Shown: piece by piece, positions 1-11,574 of the stretch
How the letters are laid out: every line of letters begins with the position of its first letter
Position numbering within the stretch: position 1 is the first letter of the stretch
Assembly (NCBI GenBank): GCA_039111635.1
Contig: JBCAQO010000010.1
Span: forward strand, 1,054,001 to 1,118,000
DNA length: 64,000 nt
From: Heterobasidion occidentale
Lineage: Eukaryota > Basidiomycota > Agaricomycetes > Russulales > Bondarzewiaceae
Direction: 5' to 3'
The notes under the pieces: generated by a model
The model's database searches: none
Told to the model about the DNA's origin: nothing
The model's input: the letters and a program-made list of their open reading frames with translations, nothing else
Position numbers and translations under genes: made by a program

Positions 1-2600
1 ATGTGCAGCATGCAACAACAAAAATATCTCAAGCCTCATTCTTTTTTGAACCAAACAAGAAAACTCAGATGCAACCCTAACCTCAGAAAATAGTATTTAG
101 CATGTGTAAAAGTCGCGAAGCGACGGGTCAGAACTCGTCATCACAGAGATGCGGCGGACAGAGAGGCGTTTGGTTATCGATCACTGCCCCGTGGCGTGGC
201 TAGGCCTTCTCTGATAGAAGCCCTATCCTCAGGATACAAATCAGCCAATCAGCATCAGCCTACGCCGCCGCCTTCCTCGTCAGTAGCCTTATTCGTTCCG
301 AGTCAACGGATGTTCCAATGGCGATGCGAAGACAAGGACCCAAAATCTAGCCACGATCTAGACAATCGCAACCCCGAGGTGGGAGTTCAGCGCCACGCTC
401 GCTTGTTTTGATTGATCCAGGATATCAGGGTAACTTCGGGGGACATCTCGCGAAGTATAAAAGACGTTCTCACCGTTCAAATTTCGGCACTTCACTTCCC
501 TTTCCCTCACTACCTCGACTGCTCTCGTCTAAGGCGACATCTGACTAGAGCTCGGGCAACATGTAGATCTTAGGCGACATCGGCGGCTAGAGTCTGACAA
601 GATTATTCAAGCCCAAGAATGAGAGATACTCAGTATTGTGAACCATCTACATAGCTGTTCGACGATGCTGACCAGACCTCTCGCAGAAATGCTAGTCAGA
701 AATTCGGTGAGATTTACTACAAGTGGCCTTTTTGGACTGATACTCACTGCCAGGTCTTCCTAGATGACAAACTCAACGCGAAAGATTCAACATTAAGAAT
801 TGTTAACAATTGTGTCCTGTGCTTGTCAGCCTCGTTTCATTTGTGCGCCTGTTTTGTCATGCCTCCTTCGTAGTTTTGATGCATGTCCCACTTCCCGATG
901 ATTTTTGTCTTCGTCTTTTTTGCTTCTTTCCCCTTTTTTGCAGGCAATCGTCTCGGCGGTTGTTCGTTCTGCGTATGCAGCAGTGGCATCTCAGCGGGCG
1001 GTGAGTGTTCATGGGCGAGGAGGACCAGACCCGTGTCCCTAGGAGTCGCAAAAAAAGAAAAAGGGCCCAAGTTTTTAGCCGCTCGCTTGCTTTCGATGGC
1101 CAGGGACGTCATTGCTGCATACGTAGAGTTTAATAAATGATCTTGAAAAAAAACACTAGGCGCGACACATGAGCGAGCAAGATATCTCAAATGGAGACAG
1201 CAGAGAGAATACCCAAGCTGTGATTATTGACGAACATGGGGCAGGGCCTGGCAGGGCGAGGCTTTGGTCAGTCTGGACACGAGTGAAATTTTCTGAAATG
1301 GGGCGACGAGTTATCAATCTGGATTGTTATTCTGGATCCGATGACGAGCATCTAGGGCGAACGAGCCTCGATCTGAGCAAGGGCTGTAGAATCCACGCCG
1401 TTTACTAAACAAGACCAGGGCCGGACAGAGTCGGTTACATTGCGCTGAGTTGGAGCGACTGCATAAGAAGCGCAATTGGATGTCCAGGCGAAGCCTAGTG
1501 CGCGGATGTACGGGATGAGGGAATAACAACCTGATAAGTTGGAAACGTTTGGCACGGATAAGGAGGATCTGAATTTCGCACCTGTCATCTTGGACAATCA
1601 ACCCGCAAGGTCTGAACTCAATAGAATGTGTACTAATCGCAATTTACGCGTCTTAGAACTTCACCAAGATCCGCAAGATATGAGCCGGATGACAAAAAAC
1701 TTGAAATTTAATCCAAAGTTTGAGCTCTCGATAGCTTATATGCTCCAGAGTCGAATAGAATAGACACGGTACAATGAGCTGTAACGAGGTCATACAGCTT
1801 TGCACGTTGAGGCCATGACCTATTTTGGCGGTCAATTTGAGGATAACCTCGAAGAATGTTGGAGTAAGACTGGAGGATGATTGAGCTCATGATAACAAAG
1901 CGATTGAGAGAACCAGAGAACGTTGGCTTACCTGCGGTTTGATTCCGTCGTGGGTGTCGGGCGGTGTGCCGGGACGGGATCAAGGCTCTGACACAGTTGC
2001 CAAATTGTGATATTCAGAGTTCACTGTGGAATCTCCTTCGCTAAGAAACGTCGTGTGTTGGAGAATTTAGTCAAAACTGGATCCTCATAGGCCTCATCGA
2101 CCTCATCATGTGAAGAGAACTCCAACCCTCACCAGGCGCGGCACGACGGCAATTGTCACTCCGTCGGCAGTCTCCGATGTCGCCCAAAGAGTTCGAGCTA
2201 ACCGTCAACGCTTTTCACCTCGAGTGACCTACATGACGCATGAATAGGGCCTTTCTTGAGGAGAACCGACAGTCCATGGACATACAGAATCTTCTCAGCT
2301 GTAGTCTCCGTCAAGTTTCGCGGTGCACGGTAAGACATTCTTGAGATGCGGATTGCTTTGAATAAGCATACTTTTCAGGGCGCCGAGCCCTTGCGCGCAC
2401 TTTCTCGCCATCTTCGAAAAGCGGTAGCCTGTTGTTAGCTTTGAACTTTCTCTCTGGACACGTGTAAAGCCGTTCCCAACATCAGCGTCCTTGAAGCTTC
2501 GAGTCGTCCGTTTGTAGGTAAGTCTATCATCGAATCTTTATCGATCTCCATTGTCCCCCGCCATCTACCGAGACTGATCCACCCGCACTTCGTATGACAT
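1..2600. other. No assignable gene
   Basis: Only short overlapping ORFs occur here, and none has a recognisable domain or a convincing chain of exons. Apart from the TATA-like site near 456 I see no repeat, RNA gene or mobile element. The right part is presumably upstream sequence of the gene that begins at 2678. Confidence 0.5.
456..462 (+). promoter_or_regulatory. TATA-box-like motif with no assigned gene
   Basis: TATAAAA lies in a classic promoter setting: about 30-80 bp downstream comes a C/T-rich stretch (about 490-530). A short candidate first exon starts with ATG at 666 and could splice at a GT near 709 to an AG near 754, but I cannot extend it into a recognisable protein. The promoter may serve a decayed gene, a noncoding transcript or nothing. 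Confidence 0.3.
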
Positions 2601-2677
2601 GACTAGAATTGAACCAGCGCAGTACTGCCACACAACGTCTCAAGTCTGTCTTCCTTTCCCCTCATACCCCTACAGAA

Positions 2678-3965
2678 ATGTCTTCGGCCAGACCAACGTC
2701 TGCATGGGAGCTGTTGATCACGCCACCCGTTCCCTTCAAATCAATCATCAACCAGCCTGTCCCCGAAGCTCAATCCGGTGGGACGAGCTCACAGGACTGG
2801 GCCACCTCAGCCTTGGTCAACTTTAGGCTGGCTAAGATGCCTTGGGATTGGGCAGGTGACGAAGATATGCCCCATTTTGAAGAGGTAATGGCACGAGCGG
2901 ACGTGTCTAAATCAACGTCGTATATTCCCAGAATATCGTTCAGCACTCCCAGGAGTGAAGCAGACATCAGGTGAGTCGAATGTCGCCACTCAGGATTGGC
3001 GTCAATCTCACTATGTCTTTTCAGATCGGCCTGTGAAGTTCAGGTCACCACACCTGTGCTGAATATTGCAGAAAATTGGCAGAAAGAACTTGGTCTTCTG
3101 GATTCGTGCAGATTCACCAAGGGCCTCACGATTGCGCTTGAAATCATCAGCGAGGAGGCACCCGAGCGCGTTCGCACCCAGACCCAGATTTTTGACCGTG
3201 CGTAGTAGCTCTGTATTCTGCGGTTTTTACTTACTGAACGCATTCAACGCTCATCGAACAACACAGATCCTCATTTCAATAACATCTTCATCTTTTCCGA
3301 TCGTCTTCCTGCGGCCACGCCCAGTGTCAACATGCAACACGAGACATGGGTAACGTTCCAAAACGAAGTATCACAGATGGACACCGTCAATATGTCCGTC
3401 GATGGGGTGCCGCCACCATTTGCTGCTAACGCCTACCTCAAAGCATCTCAATTTTTCAACATCGGCTCGCAAGAGGCGCAGGAGGCTGCTTCAGCGGAGG
3501 GTAAATCATTGTTGAAGGGTCTGGTGGCCGTGCAACATGAGGTACCTTGTATGCGTCTAAAGCAATGATGGTTCATTGATGCGCCTCCGCCCACAGATAG
3601 CCGGCCGCATTAACGCAAGTGACGTTCAAACGATTGCCAACGCACAAATCTCGCTCGGCGAAGACGGTCACTTTGGGTCGGTAGCGACAACAATGGCAAG
3701 CTTACAGCGTGCCATCCGGCATGGCTACCATTACGGTGTCGACTACATCTACATCACCGACTATCTCAACGTGATCGCGTTGAGACTCCCCAGGCACGCT
3801 ACCGCCGGGAACGCTTCGTCGGAGAACAAATACGATGTTCAATGGGCCCTTGTAGAGAGGGAGGAAGCGAGGCTGCTCCTCGCTTTTCTGCTTTGGAAGA
3901 GCATGAGAGGTTTGAAGAGGGTTCTGAGCAAGGCAGATGAGGTGTTTGCGCCAGGTACTGCATAA
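2678..3965 (+). CDS. Uncharacterised basidiomycete protein, 4 exons
   Basis: Exons 2678-2970, 3025-3197, 3267-3541 and 3597-3965 join in frame across GT-AG introns of 54, 69 and 55 nt. The product is about 369 residues. The start was placed at the ATG at 2678; an in-frame upstream ATG at 2609 would add 23 residues. I recognise no family. The N-terminus is rich in Ser/Pro/Thr. The middle has an aromatic-rich segment (HPHFNNIFIFSDRLPA), and the last exon is alpha-helical in character and contains YGVDYIYITDYLNVIALRL followed by a charged helix. No signal peptide or clear membrane segment is visible. It lies 0.5 kb upstream of the SMG7-like gene on the same strand. The exon model is good; the function is unknown. 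Confidence 0.7.
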
Positions 3966-4498
3966 GCCGCAGGTTGTTGATCTAGATAGAGACAGCTGGA
4001 GGTCCTCAAGAAGGCCAAAATCCGTCAACACAAATGTTTCAATGAAAGGATTCCAAGTTTGTTGTCCGGCTTCCCAGGCAAACTGTAGATTGAGAGTGTA
4101 GTACTTTTGGCATCCAGGAAATTCCAAGCGCGTTATTATTTAGGTAGAATAGACTGATTGTGGGCTAGTAATGCTGCCACGGACGGCCACCACACTGCGT
4201 GCAAAGCCTGCGTTTCATTCATGGAAAGATTGTGGGAAATGCAAAGATTTGGCCCAATACCACCATTTTTTCTCCATCTTATCCGATAAATGCGCTATTT
4301 TTGGGTCTTTTATGCTCCTTTTGAGGGATTTTCCATCCAATTCCAGCGCTGCGCGCATCGCCGAGAGACATTTCGTGACGTGCAGTCACGGTATAAGTCA
4401 CACATCGACTTGTTTAGTGGCCGCACAGTTTGAACTTTGGACCCTCCAGTCTATGTAAATTGCCAGACCAATTCTCAACATGCACGTCTTGTAAGCCA

Positions 4499-7400
4499 AT
4501 GGACACTGCTACCATACGAGCTATGATGTCCGAGGAGGCATCATCCATTGGAAGGTATGTCACTCACAATTGTAGAAATGGGATCAACCAACGTTCATGA
4601 TGATAGGGAGGCGAAGAGGCTCCATCAAGAACTCAAAGCCGTCCTCGCAAAATCTCGGGAACCTTGGGACAGGGAGATTGAATTCCAGCGGAAGAAGTGT
4701 GTTTCTTATCCACAGATCTTGACAGAACTTGCGAGTTGATTTTGCTACAGCCTTCAGAAACAATACCTAACACTCCTCCTCACGTACCCTCACGCCAAGG
4801 AATCTAAAGATGCCGAAACCCATCTCTGGATGTCCACTTCCTATGCTCTTATCACCCTTTACAAAAAGCACCTGGCGACCGTTGAGAATTCCTTGCGCGA
4901 CGGCGGGGCGCAGAAGCAGCCGGGGCGGCCACAGCGCCACGGCCCTGTGGAACACCGCAAGCTAATGCAGCGATTCAAGCAGTTTCTAGCTCAAGAGGAG
5001 AAATTTTGGACGCAGTTGGTCGTCCGTCTTCAACGTCAATTCGAGCTCACCGAGGCCCGTGCGGCCCTTGTCCAGCTCGGTCTTCTTTCCTCATCCGATG
5101 ATCCGGCCACCGACGCAGGCGATGTAGCAGAAGACGATGTGAGCACAGGAAGAAGTCATTTCCGCTTCCCCCCCGAACCGCACGACCCCCAATCACCACT
5201 TACACCCGCACGACATGCGAGTCATCTGACAACGCTGGGGAAGGCCCTTATATGTCTCGGTGACCTGGCGCGCTATCGGGAGCAATACAGTGAAGCGAAC
5301 GGGCGGCCTCGTCCCGGGAACGAACAGGGGCCACGCCGCGGTGGACGCAATCGGCGACAGGCTGCTGAACAAACGAAGTCGCGTAATTATGACAAGGCAA
5401 GAATGTGCTACGAGCGCGCGCGCGACCTGGTTCCAAACGAAGGCAATGCTTCTCATCAGCTCGCGATCCTGGCATCATACCAGAAGGACACGTTCGAGAG
5501 TCTAGTTCACTATTATAGGGCTATATGCGTACAAGTGTCGTACGACCCTGCTGCTGAAAACATGGGCAACGTACTTTCAAAGTTCCTGGATGTGTGGCAC
5601 ACGAAACGAGGTAAGGCCAAGGCTTCTCCTGAAGACGGGAACGTCAGAGACCAGGCCCGTGCGTTCAAGGATGACGTGGTACTCGTCCATGCACTGTGGA
5701 GGCGGACACGCGAGCAGTGAGTGGCTTGACGCATGGCTCGCAAAGATTCTGACCTTGCTTAGGATGGACGCGATTGCACCCGGGCGCGATGATCAACTGG
5801 TTGAAGAGTTCTCGACCCTAGTTTCAGCGCGCGCGCTTTCCATCGACACGATCCTGAAGGTCTTTGTGCTTGCGCATGGCGCGTTGTGGAAACATCAAAT
5901 GGTGCACGCAGCCCTCCCCGTATCATCTAAATGCCCAAGCGAGCCCATCGTAATCGAATCTCGTATTCTCACCCACATCTTTGCTCTGCATACTACCCTA
6001 CTCCAACGTGGCACCGCAGAGCTCGAAGAATCGGCAAGAATCGTAGAGGACGACCCGGCCATGCGTATCACTGCGACTTTCCGACGAATGCTTCCCGCGC
6101 TACGCGTGGCGGGAAAGTGGCTGCGCGCGAATCTATCTTATGTGCAGGAGCCACCGGCACCGATTGCCCATATTCGCGAATTCTGGGATACGTACAACAG
6201 GTTTGCTACCCGCATTGCGAGAGTATTCCCACTGGAGACATTGCCAAAGTTGAGGCAACCCCTCGAAGAGGATGTCGAGCTACGCGCGTATCTCCCGTTG
6301 AAGGGGCTGCTTAGCGGTGATAACCAAGACATTGACAACGCCGAACAAGAACCTGATGTGAATGAACGCTCGCCGGAACAAGTCCATCCTAACGAAGAGC
6401 AACTCATGCGCGTCTGGGATGTCTGGCACGACGCAAAAATACTGGCGGACGCGAGAGGTACTCCGATGGAGTTGTCTGATCACACATCAAGACAGGCTCA
6501 GGGTGAAGAAATCAATGTTCAGGATATTAAACACGCGTCGAAGGCCGTGGGCGAGACTGATTGGCGAGCGTTGCCTCCCGCGAAGACTAAGAATGCCGTG
6601 ATCGAAGTGGATGAGGATGCAAGGACAGAGGCTACGGATCCCGTTGGGGATGCGTTCAAACAGGTTTTGAACGTTTCTCAAGAGCCCGATGATGAGGAAG
6701 AGGATGAGATTGTATGGGACCCTAGGTCTGTTCTTCGGTATCCTCTGCTATGAATTCTTCCTCATGCATAGGGCGAACAGAGTTACTTCTCCGCCTCCCC
6801 ATGCTGGCCCTCTATCGAACATGCCTACCCCTCATGCCCAAGCCCACCCGAGCACAAGTCCAGTCAGCCCTATCAGCCCCTTGAAAAGAAATGTCGATAT
6901 CAGTCCTGTGTCTGCACCTCATCTGTCCATCAAGGGGCCTTCCACACAAAATGCGAGTTCCGTTTCTGCAAATCCGCACAAGACAACGGCACAGGATCTC
7001 CTTGACAACGTCCTAGGTCGACGGAAACCTGCTCTGGGGATAGACTTGGGGCCTCGTAACTTGGCGCATCCGCTTCCTCCATCTCAACAACCTCCATATT
7101 CTCCTCAGCAGCCTCTGCACTCGCCCATGGGGCAGCAACATTCCGCGCCACCTCCGCCTCTTCTTTTTGGCCCTACCACCCATGGAGGGTATGGAACCAG
7201 CCAGTCAATTTGGGCAACTGCGCCAGATGAGGATTCACTGCAATATCGCCAGCGCCAGCCGTCCGGCTCATATCCCCTTGTACTGCCGCTCGCGGAGAAT
7301 CAGCCGGTTTCGCCTGGTTCGTGGCCATCATTCACTCAACTGCAGACGCCTCAGCCACCGGAGATTCGCCCATTCCCTTCTGCTTCCTTCTCACAGACGC

Positions 7401-7732
7401 TTATGCCAAACACTCATCGGCGCGTGCCGAGTGCCTCTGTGCAGATGGATCATGGCTACGGAGTGTATGATCAACAAGATCCTGTGTTTTATAGCTCAAA
7501 CTCGCAAAATATTCAGCCTATCGGCTCCTTCGCCTCATCGATCGCCTCCACCGGTATGAACATCGCCCCACCCGGCCATCCCATCTTTGCCGACGCTATG
7601 GCTGCGTCTAGATCGTCTTCGTCGTTATATATGCAGAACGTGCCTCAGAGTAGACACCGCCCGTACGGTTCACTCGACGCGTCCAAGTATGAGCAACAGA
7701 GGGTCGGGAGTATATGGGGCGGCGCGGGGTAG
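4499..7732 (+). CDS. EST1/SMG7-like protein (nonsense-mediated decay / telomerase factor family)
   Basis: Five exons (4499-4554, 4607-4696, 4751-5716, 5763-6725, 6772-7732) join in frame and give a protein of about 1010 residues. The N-terminal part matches the 14-3-3-like/TPR fold of the EST1-SMG5/6/7 family: a helix ending EPWDREIEFQRKNLQKQYL, a long helical segment, then the characteristic TPR helix YDKARMCYERARDLVPNEG followed by SHQLAILASY and LVHYYRAI. The EST1 DNA/RNA-binding-like region follows in exon 4. The C-terminal third is low complexity, rich in Pro, Ser and Gln, as in SMG7. SMG7 proteins bind phosphorylated Upf1 and recruit decay or deadenylation factors; yeast Est1 acts at telomerase. 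No PIN domain is present, which argues against SMG6. The EST1-family call is firm; SMG7 versus Est1 role is inference. Confidence 0.85.
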
Positions 7733-7894
7733 TCAAGCCAGCACTCCGTTCCGCTCAGGAGCATTTTTTTCGACAATCTCTGGGAGCCGAGCTAGTTCGG
7801 TCTCATTCTTGCGCATTGAACAACGCCCTGTCTACGACAGTCACTCGTCCTTTCCCTTGCCTCGGTGTTTTCTGACTGGGTGCTCTGTTCAATC

Positions 7895-9609
7895 ATGCCA
7901 GTGGATGGTCAGCACACTACGGCTCTGGACAACCACACATGTCGGGCCCTTGCGTTGCCGTTATCGTCGAGTCTCCGCCTCTATGATCAGGTACGATGAA
8001 TGTGCACACGTACATATGCCAATAACTATTTCTTTCCTATTCGTTGTCGTTGCCCCTTGTAACTTTTACTCGTCTCGATGAAGTATTCGATCAGGCAGAT
8101 CTGTCGTTATAGCCTTGTAGCATTCCGTCTTTATGTTCGCGGCCCATTGTGGCTACTTGTTGCCTCCCGAATGAACACCCTTTTAGACCGTTCTGCTCAG
8201 ATGAAGGCAAGACTTTGTATAAATTCGTCAGATCGTGTCCTATCTCGGGCAGACGTCATCGAGGCGGTTTGCGCCCGTAGTTAATCAGATTCCCTTCGCC
8301 CATATCTTGATACGATCTTTTGCAACAACCACCATCACTTCAGTGCATAACCGAGGCGACTCCACGTTGGAGGTGACTGCGCAGAGTGCAATCGATCGGA
8401 GACTTGGAAGTACGTGACGTGTATCATCCTGAGAATTATTTGTATCGACCTCTATCAGAACAAATGAGGACACAGGCGTACAAAGATTGGATGCGATTTC
8501 CAAAGACTCCGAACATGCCAGAACGAGGCGACGGGCCTCGTTGCAAAGTCTTGCTCGACAGTGATGGTCCTTGGACTCGCGTTCTCATCATGTCCGTTAA
8601 CGAGTCTGTCGAAGGCCATGTCGAGACGGAAGAATACATCTGCCTCATGCCACGGTGCTATGCTATCCCCCTCATGATGATTAACAAAGTTATAGCTTTC
8701 TACGAGTCTCTGCGGCAACCCAACGGATTCGCCATCGACTTTCCTGCCAAGGAGAAGGGTCTGAGGCTCACATGGAGAAACATGCGAGAATACACGTACC
8801 TCTGGCGTCTGCGGCATGCCTTTCTCGATGCAATATACGCTGAAAATCACAAAGAGGTGCTGGATGAGAATTGGCGTTGGAAGAAGATCCACGGGTACCT
8901 ATACCGGGAGTACTCGAAGTACGGCCACACCCGCTCACAGCGAAGACTCTACCGTGATGATGAGAAGGCAGAGGGCCGGACCCCTTACACGGTGCCAGAC
9001 GTGAGCGAAATGAGTTGAGCAGCTGCCCATTTTGAGAGTGCTGCTAGCTGACCGGGTTTGGTCCTAGATTGGAAAGCGGTGCTTGACGAAGATAGAAAAC
9101 GGAAGAGATGGCGATCGTTCTTGTGGCGGCATGTAAGCCAGGGGTACGACAGCCTTGATTCAGAGGACGTGAGGCTGTGGCTAGAGTGGCCAAAAAGCAA
9201 ATGTTTTTCTGTCGGGGACGATCTCGAGTATGAGGATGGCCACTTTTGGCCAGGAGGGAACCAAGGACTGGAAAGCGGCAGAGGAAAATGGAAGCGAGAT
9301 ACATACGAGTCAGCGAGCCCTGGCATTGACGAAGGCGAGGAAGAAGGTACGTTGACAGATGATATTGCACAATTTGGGCAAAACGGAGCTAGTTTGGGTG
9401 TTCTAGGAGCCAGCACATCGACGGTGGTCACTTCGGTGCAAGGCCAGCGGCAGTCAAGCCACATCGAGCAGTCGGATGTAGAAGAAACAGAGATTGCCCC
9501 AAACCCGAAGAGGGCCAAGCGGGTGAATGACGCCATGCCTGATGAAGCGGATATCATGGAAGTTGATGACGACGAAGAGTACTGGGTGCACGATTGGGAC
9601 ATGTTTTAG
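7895..9609 (+). CDS. Uncharacterised protein, 4-exon model
   Basis: My model is 7895-7990, 8232-8409, 8459-9013 and 9068-9609. The last two introns are 49 and 54 nt; the first (241 nt) is long and less certain. The best supported part runs from about 8464 and includes GPRCKVLLDSDGPWTRVLI, then helical segments rich in Trp, Tyr and Arg (YLWRLRHAFLDAIYAENH). The C-terminus is acidic (VDDDEEYWVHDWDMF) and preceded by a basic PKRAKR stretch that could be a nuclear localisation signal. The 5' splice site at 9014 (GTTGAG) is weak; the stronger GTGAGC at 9001 does not keep frame. I do not recognise the family. It begins 160 bp downstream of the SMG7-like stop on the same strand. Confidence 0.55.
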
Positions 9610-10560
9610 ACTAATTTCTCGTCAAATTGGCTAGTATGAGACCCAGCCTGCGCTTTGTATAATGGGCAGCTTGGAGAGGTGTAGTTTGTCTTGTGGTGTA
9701 TACTCGTGAATAGTACGCACTAAGTTTGCCACCATGATGCGCAAAAAACCAGTGTCGATTGCTATAAATCTAATTTATCAACAGTCGAAGTCCATAATGC
9801 ATGTACATGTATGGGGATAATATGTCCATCACACGCTCCTGGAAGCGTGCTCCGACGATATTCGCTAAATACAGACTGGTGATGCATCTGTGAGTCGTTG
9901 AAAAGGGAAGAGATGGGCCTCTTACTATATTGGCATCGGTCAAGATTACTGGGAGATATAGCGCAAAGGCGCGCTCCGACTGTACTGATTTGTTTCGCGC
10001 TACGACAGACAAGTACATCACAGCTACAACTTGGGGCACGTCCGGGGATTAGGCTATCCAGGCGGATCGTGACTGGCGACGGCATACTGAAACATAGCAA
10101 GGGACAGAGGCATGCACCCTCTGAGACTATACTCGACGCCTGGTTCGAAATATTGACGAACTTTGGCGCAAATTCCAATATCAAGGTCTACACGACGACG
10201 CTATGCAGGAGCAGCAGGACGCCTAGAAGAAAGTGATGATATCCTGCACCGTGCCAGACATTCGATTTCAGAGAAGCCATGGTCCAGAAGATGCGAGAAG
10301 CCCGTTTCTGAACAAGTCAGACATTGCGATGACAGCGAAGGTGGGCGCGTGCGCAGAGGAGATATTAGTCATGTGACACTGTCGCGGTGACCGTATGCCG
10401 CCGGCGTCGCGGAGGCTGAAATCGGTCTTGTGCCGACAGACTGCCGACAACTCTCTCTCAGTAGTTCCGAGAGCGTTAATGCACTTGCTATCTCCAAAAA
10501 AGCATGTGAACCGAGACTCTAGTCAGATCCAAGAACACACGTTGGAAAAATTGCTCATTT
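9610..10560. other. Intergenic, nothing assignable
   Basis: This stretch lies between the uncharacterised plus-strand gene and the minus-strand coiled-coil ORF, so it probably holds both 3' untranslated regions. The open frames are short, overlap on both strands and look random. Confidence 0.5.
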
Positions 10561-10568
10561 GAGTATTT

Positions 10569-11009
10569 TCAGCTCTTGTGCGGGCTGGCCGATGCAGGGC
10601 CTGGGATACACATCAACAACGAAGATAAGAGACAAGTGCACGAATATCCAATCTCTCCCTTCAGCTCATCCGCTTCGTTGCTGATACCAACGTATTTCTC
10701 CAGGCGAACAATTCTTAGCTCCAACTTGTTCTCCACCTCCTTTCTCACCTCCGTCAACGTGGACATGGATCTCGCATTATTTTCCAGCATTTCATCCTTG
10801 GACTTCATGATCTCCTGGCGAAGACCTGAGTCAATCTTCATGATCTCCTAGCGGAGACCTGTATCAACATTGTAGATGCTCTGCTGAATTGCCGCGATCG
10901 TCTCCTGAAGGCCCTGGAGAGTATCGTGGACTTGGGACATCTGTTCCTCAAGACGCGTGTCCGTGGCGACGAAATTTTCTGCCGAAGGCATGGTCTTTTT
11001 GTCAGCCAT
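10569..11009 (-). pseudogene. Coiled-coil ORF interrupted by one in-frame TAG
   Basis: From the ATG at 11009 the minus strand reads MADKKTMPSAENFVATD, then a continuous heptad-like coiled coil (LEEQMSQVHDTLQGLQETI). A TAG at 10848-10850 interrupts it, and the same frame continues with EIMKIDSGLRQEIMKSKDEM and more coiled coil. The break falls in a tandem 11-residue duplication: one copy reads GLRQEIM and the other GLR-stop-EIM. The difference is CAG to TAG, a single C-to-T change. The downstream half has its own ATG at 10841. I recognise no family. It could be a pseudogene, a read-through protein or a base-call error. Confidence 0.55.
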
Positions 11010-11574
11010 GAATTCAAATAATAACCATTGAGGGAGATGGAAGTGTACTAGTGTGAAAGTGAGGGTGATGGCGATGGACGGGTGGTGGAGTGGATGCAAG
11101 TTACACAACCCGCTCGCACGCTTGCTGCCTTCCCCGGACACCGACAACATGTGAGACAAGCAGCCCACATATTCTGCCTGTGCATATGGCACAAAGCGAC
11201 TTGAAGCACACCTCAGTCTACAGCAAAACACTCAACTTGGTAACTTATCAATGGGACGACAGATGAATCGTTCACTATGGTACTTCTTGAAGTATTAGAT
11301 GCCCACGCAGATCCGAAGCAACACCACTGTCCGCAGTCCGCGTCGATCAAGGCGCGACCGAGCGAAGGAAAGAGAAAGGATAAAAACGGAGAAAAGTCAG
11401 TGGCTTCAGTCTAATAAAAAAAGAGCTAGCAATGGGCGCAATATGATACTGTGTAAGTAGTCTGACCGTCGGAAACCAAACCAACGTCCATCGTCTTTCA
11501 ACGCCACCCGTCAGCCGTCACCCCACCCCCGACCGCCCAACGCCCCGCGTCGTCGTCGTCGTCGTCGCTCTCGC
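11010..11574. other. Intergenic, nothing assignable
   Basis: This lies between the coiled-coil ORF and the 3' end of LCB2, both on the minus strand. It should contain the promoter of the former and the 3' UTR of the latter. No motif is convincing. Confidence 0.4.
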
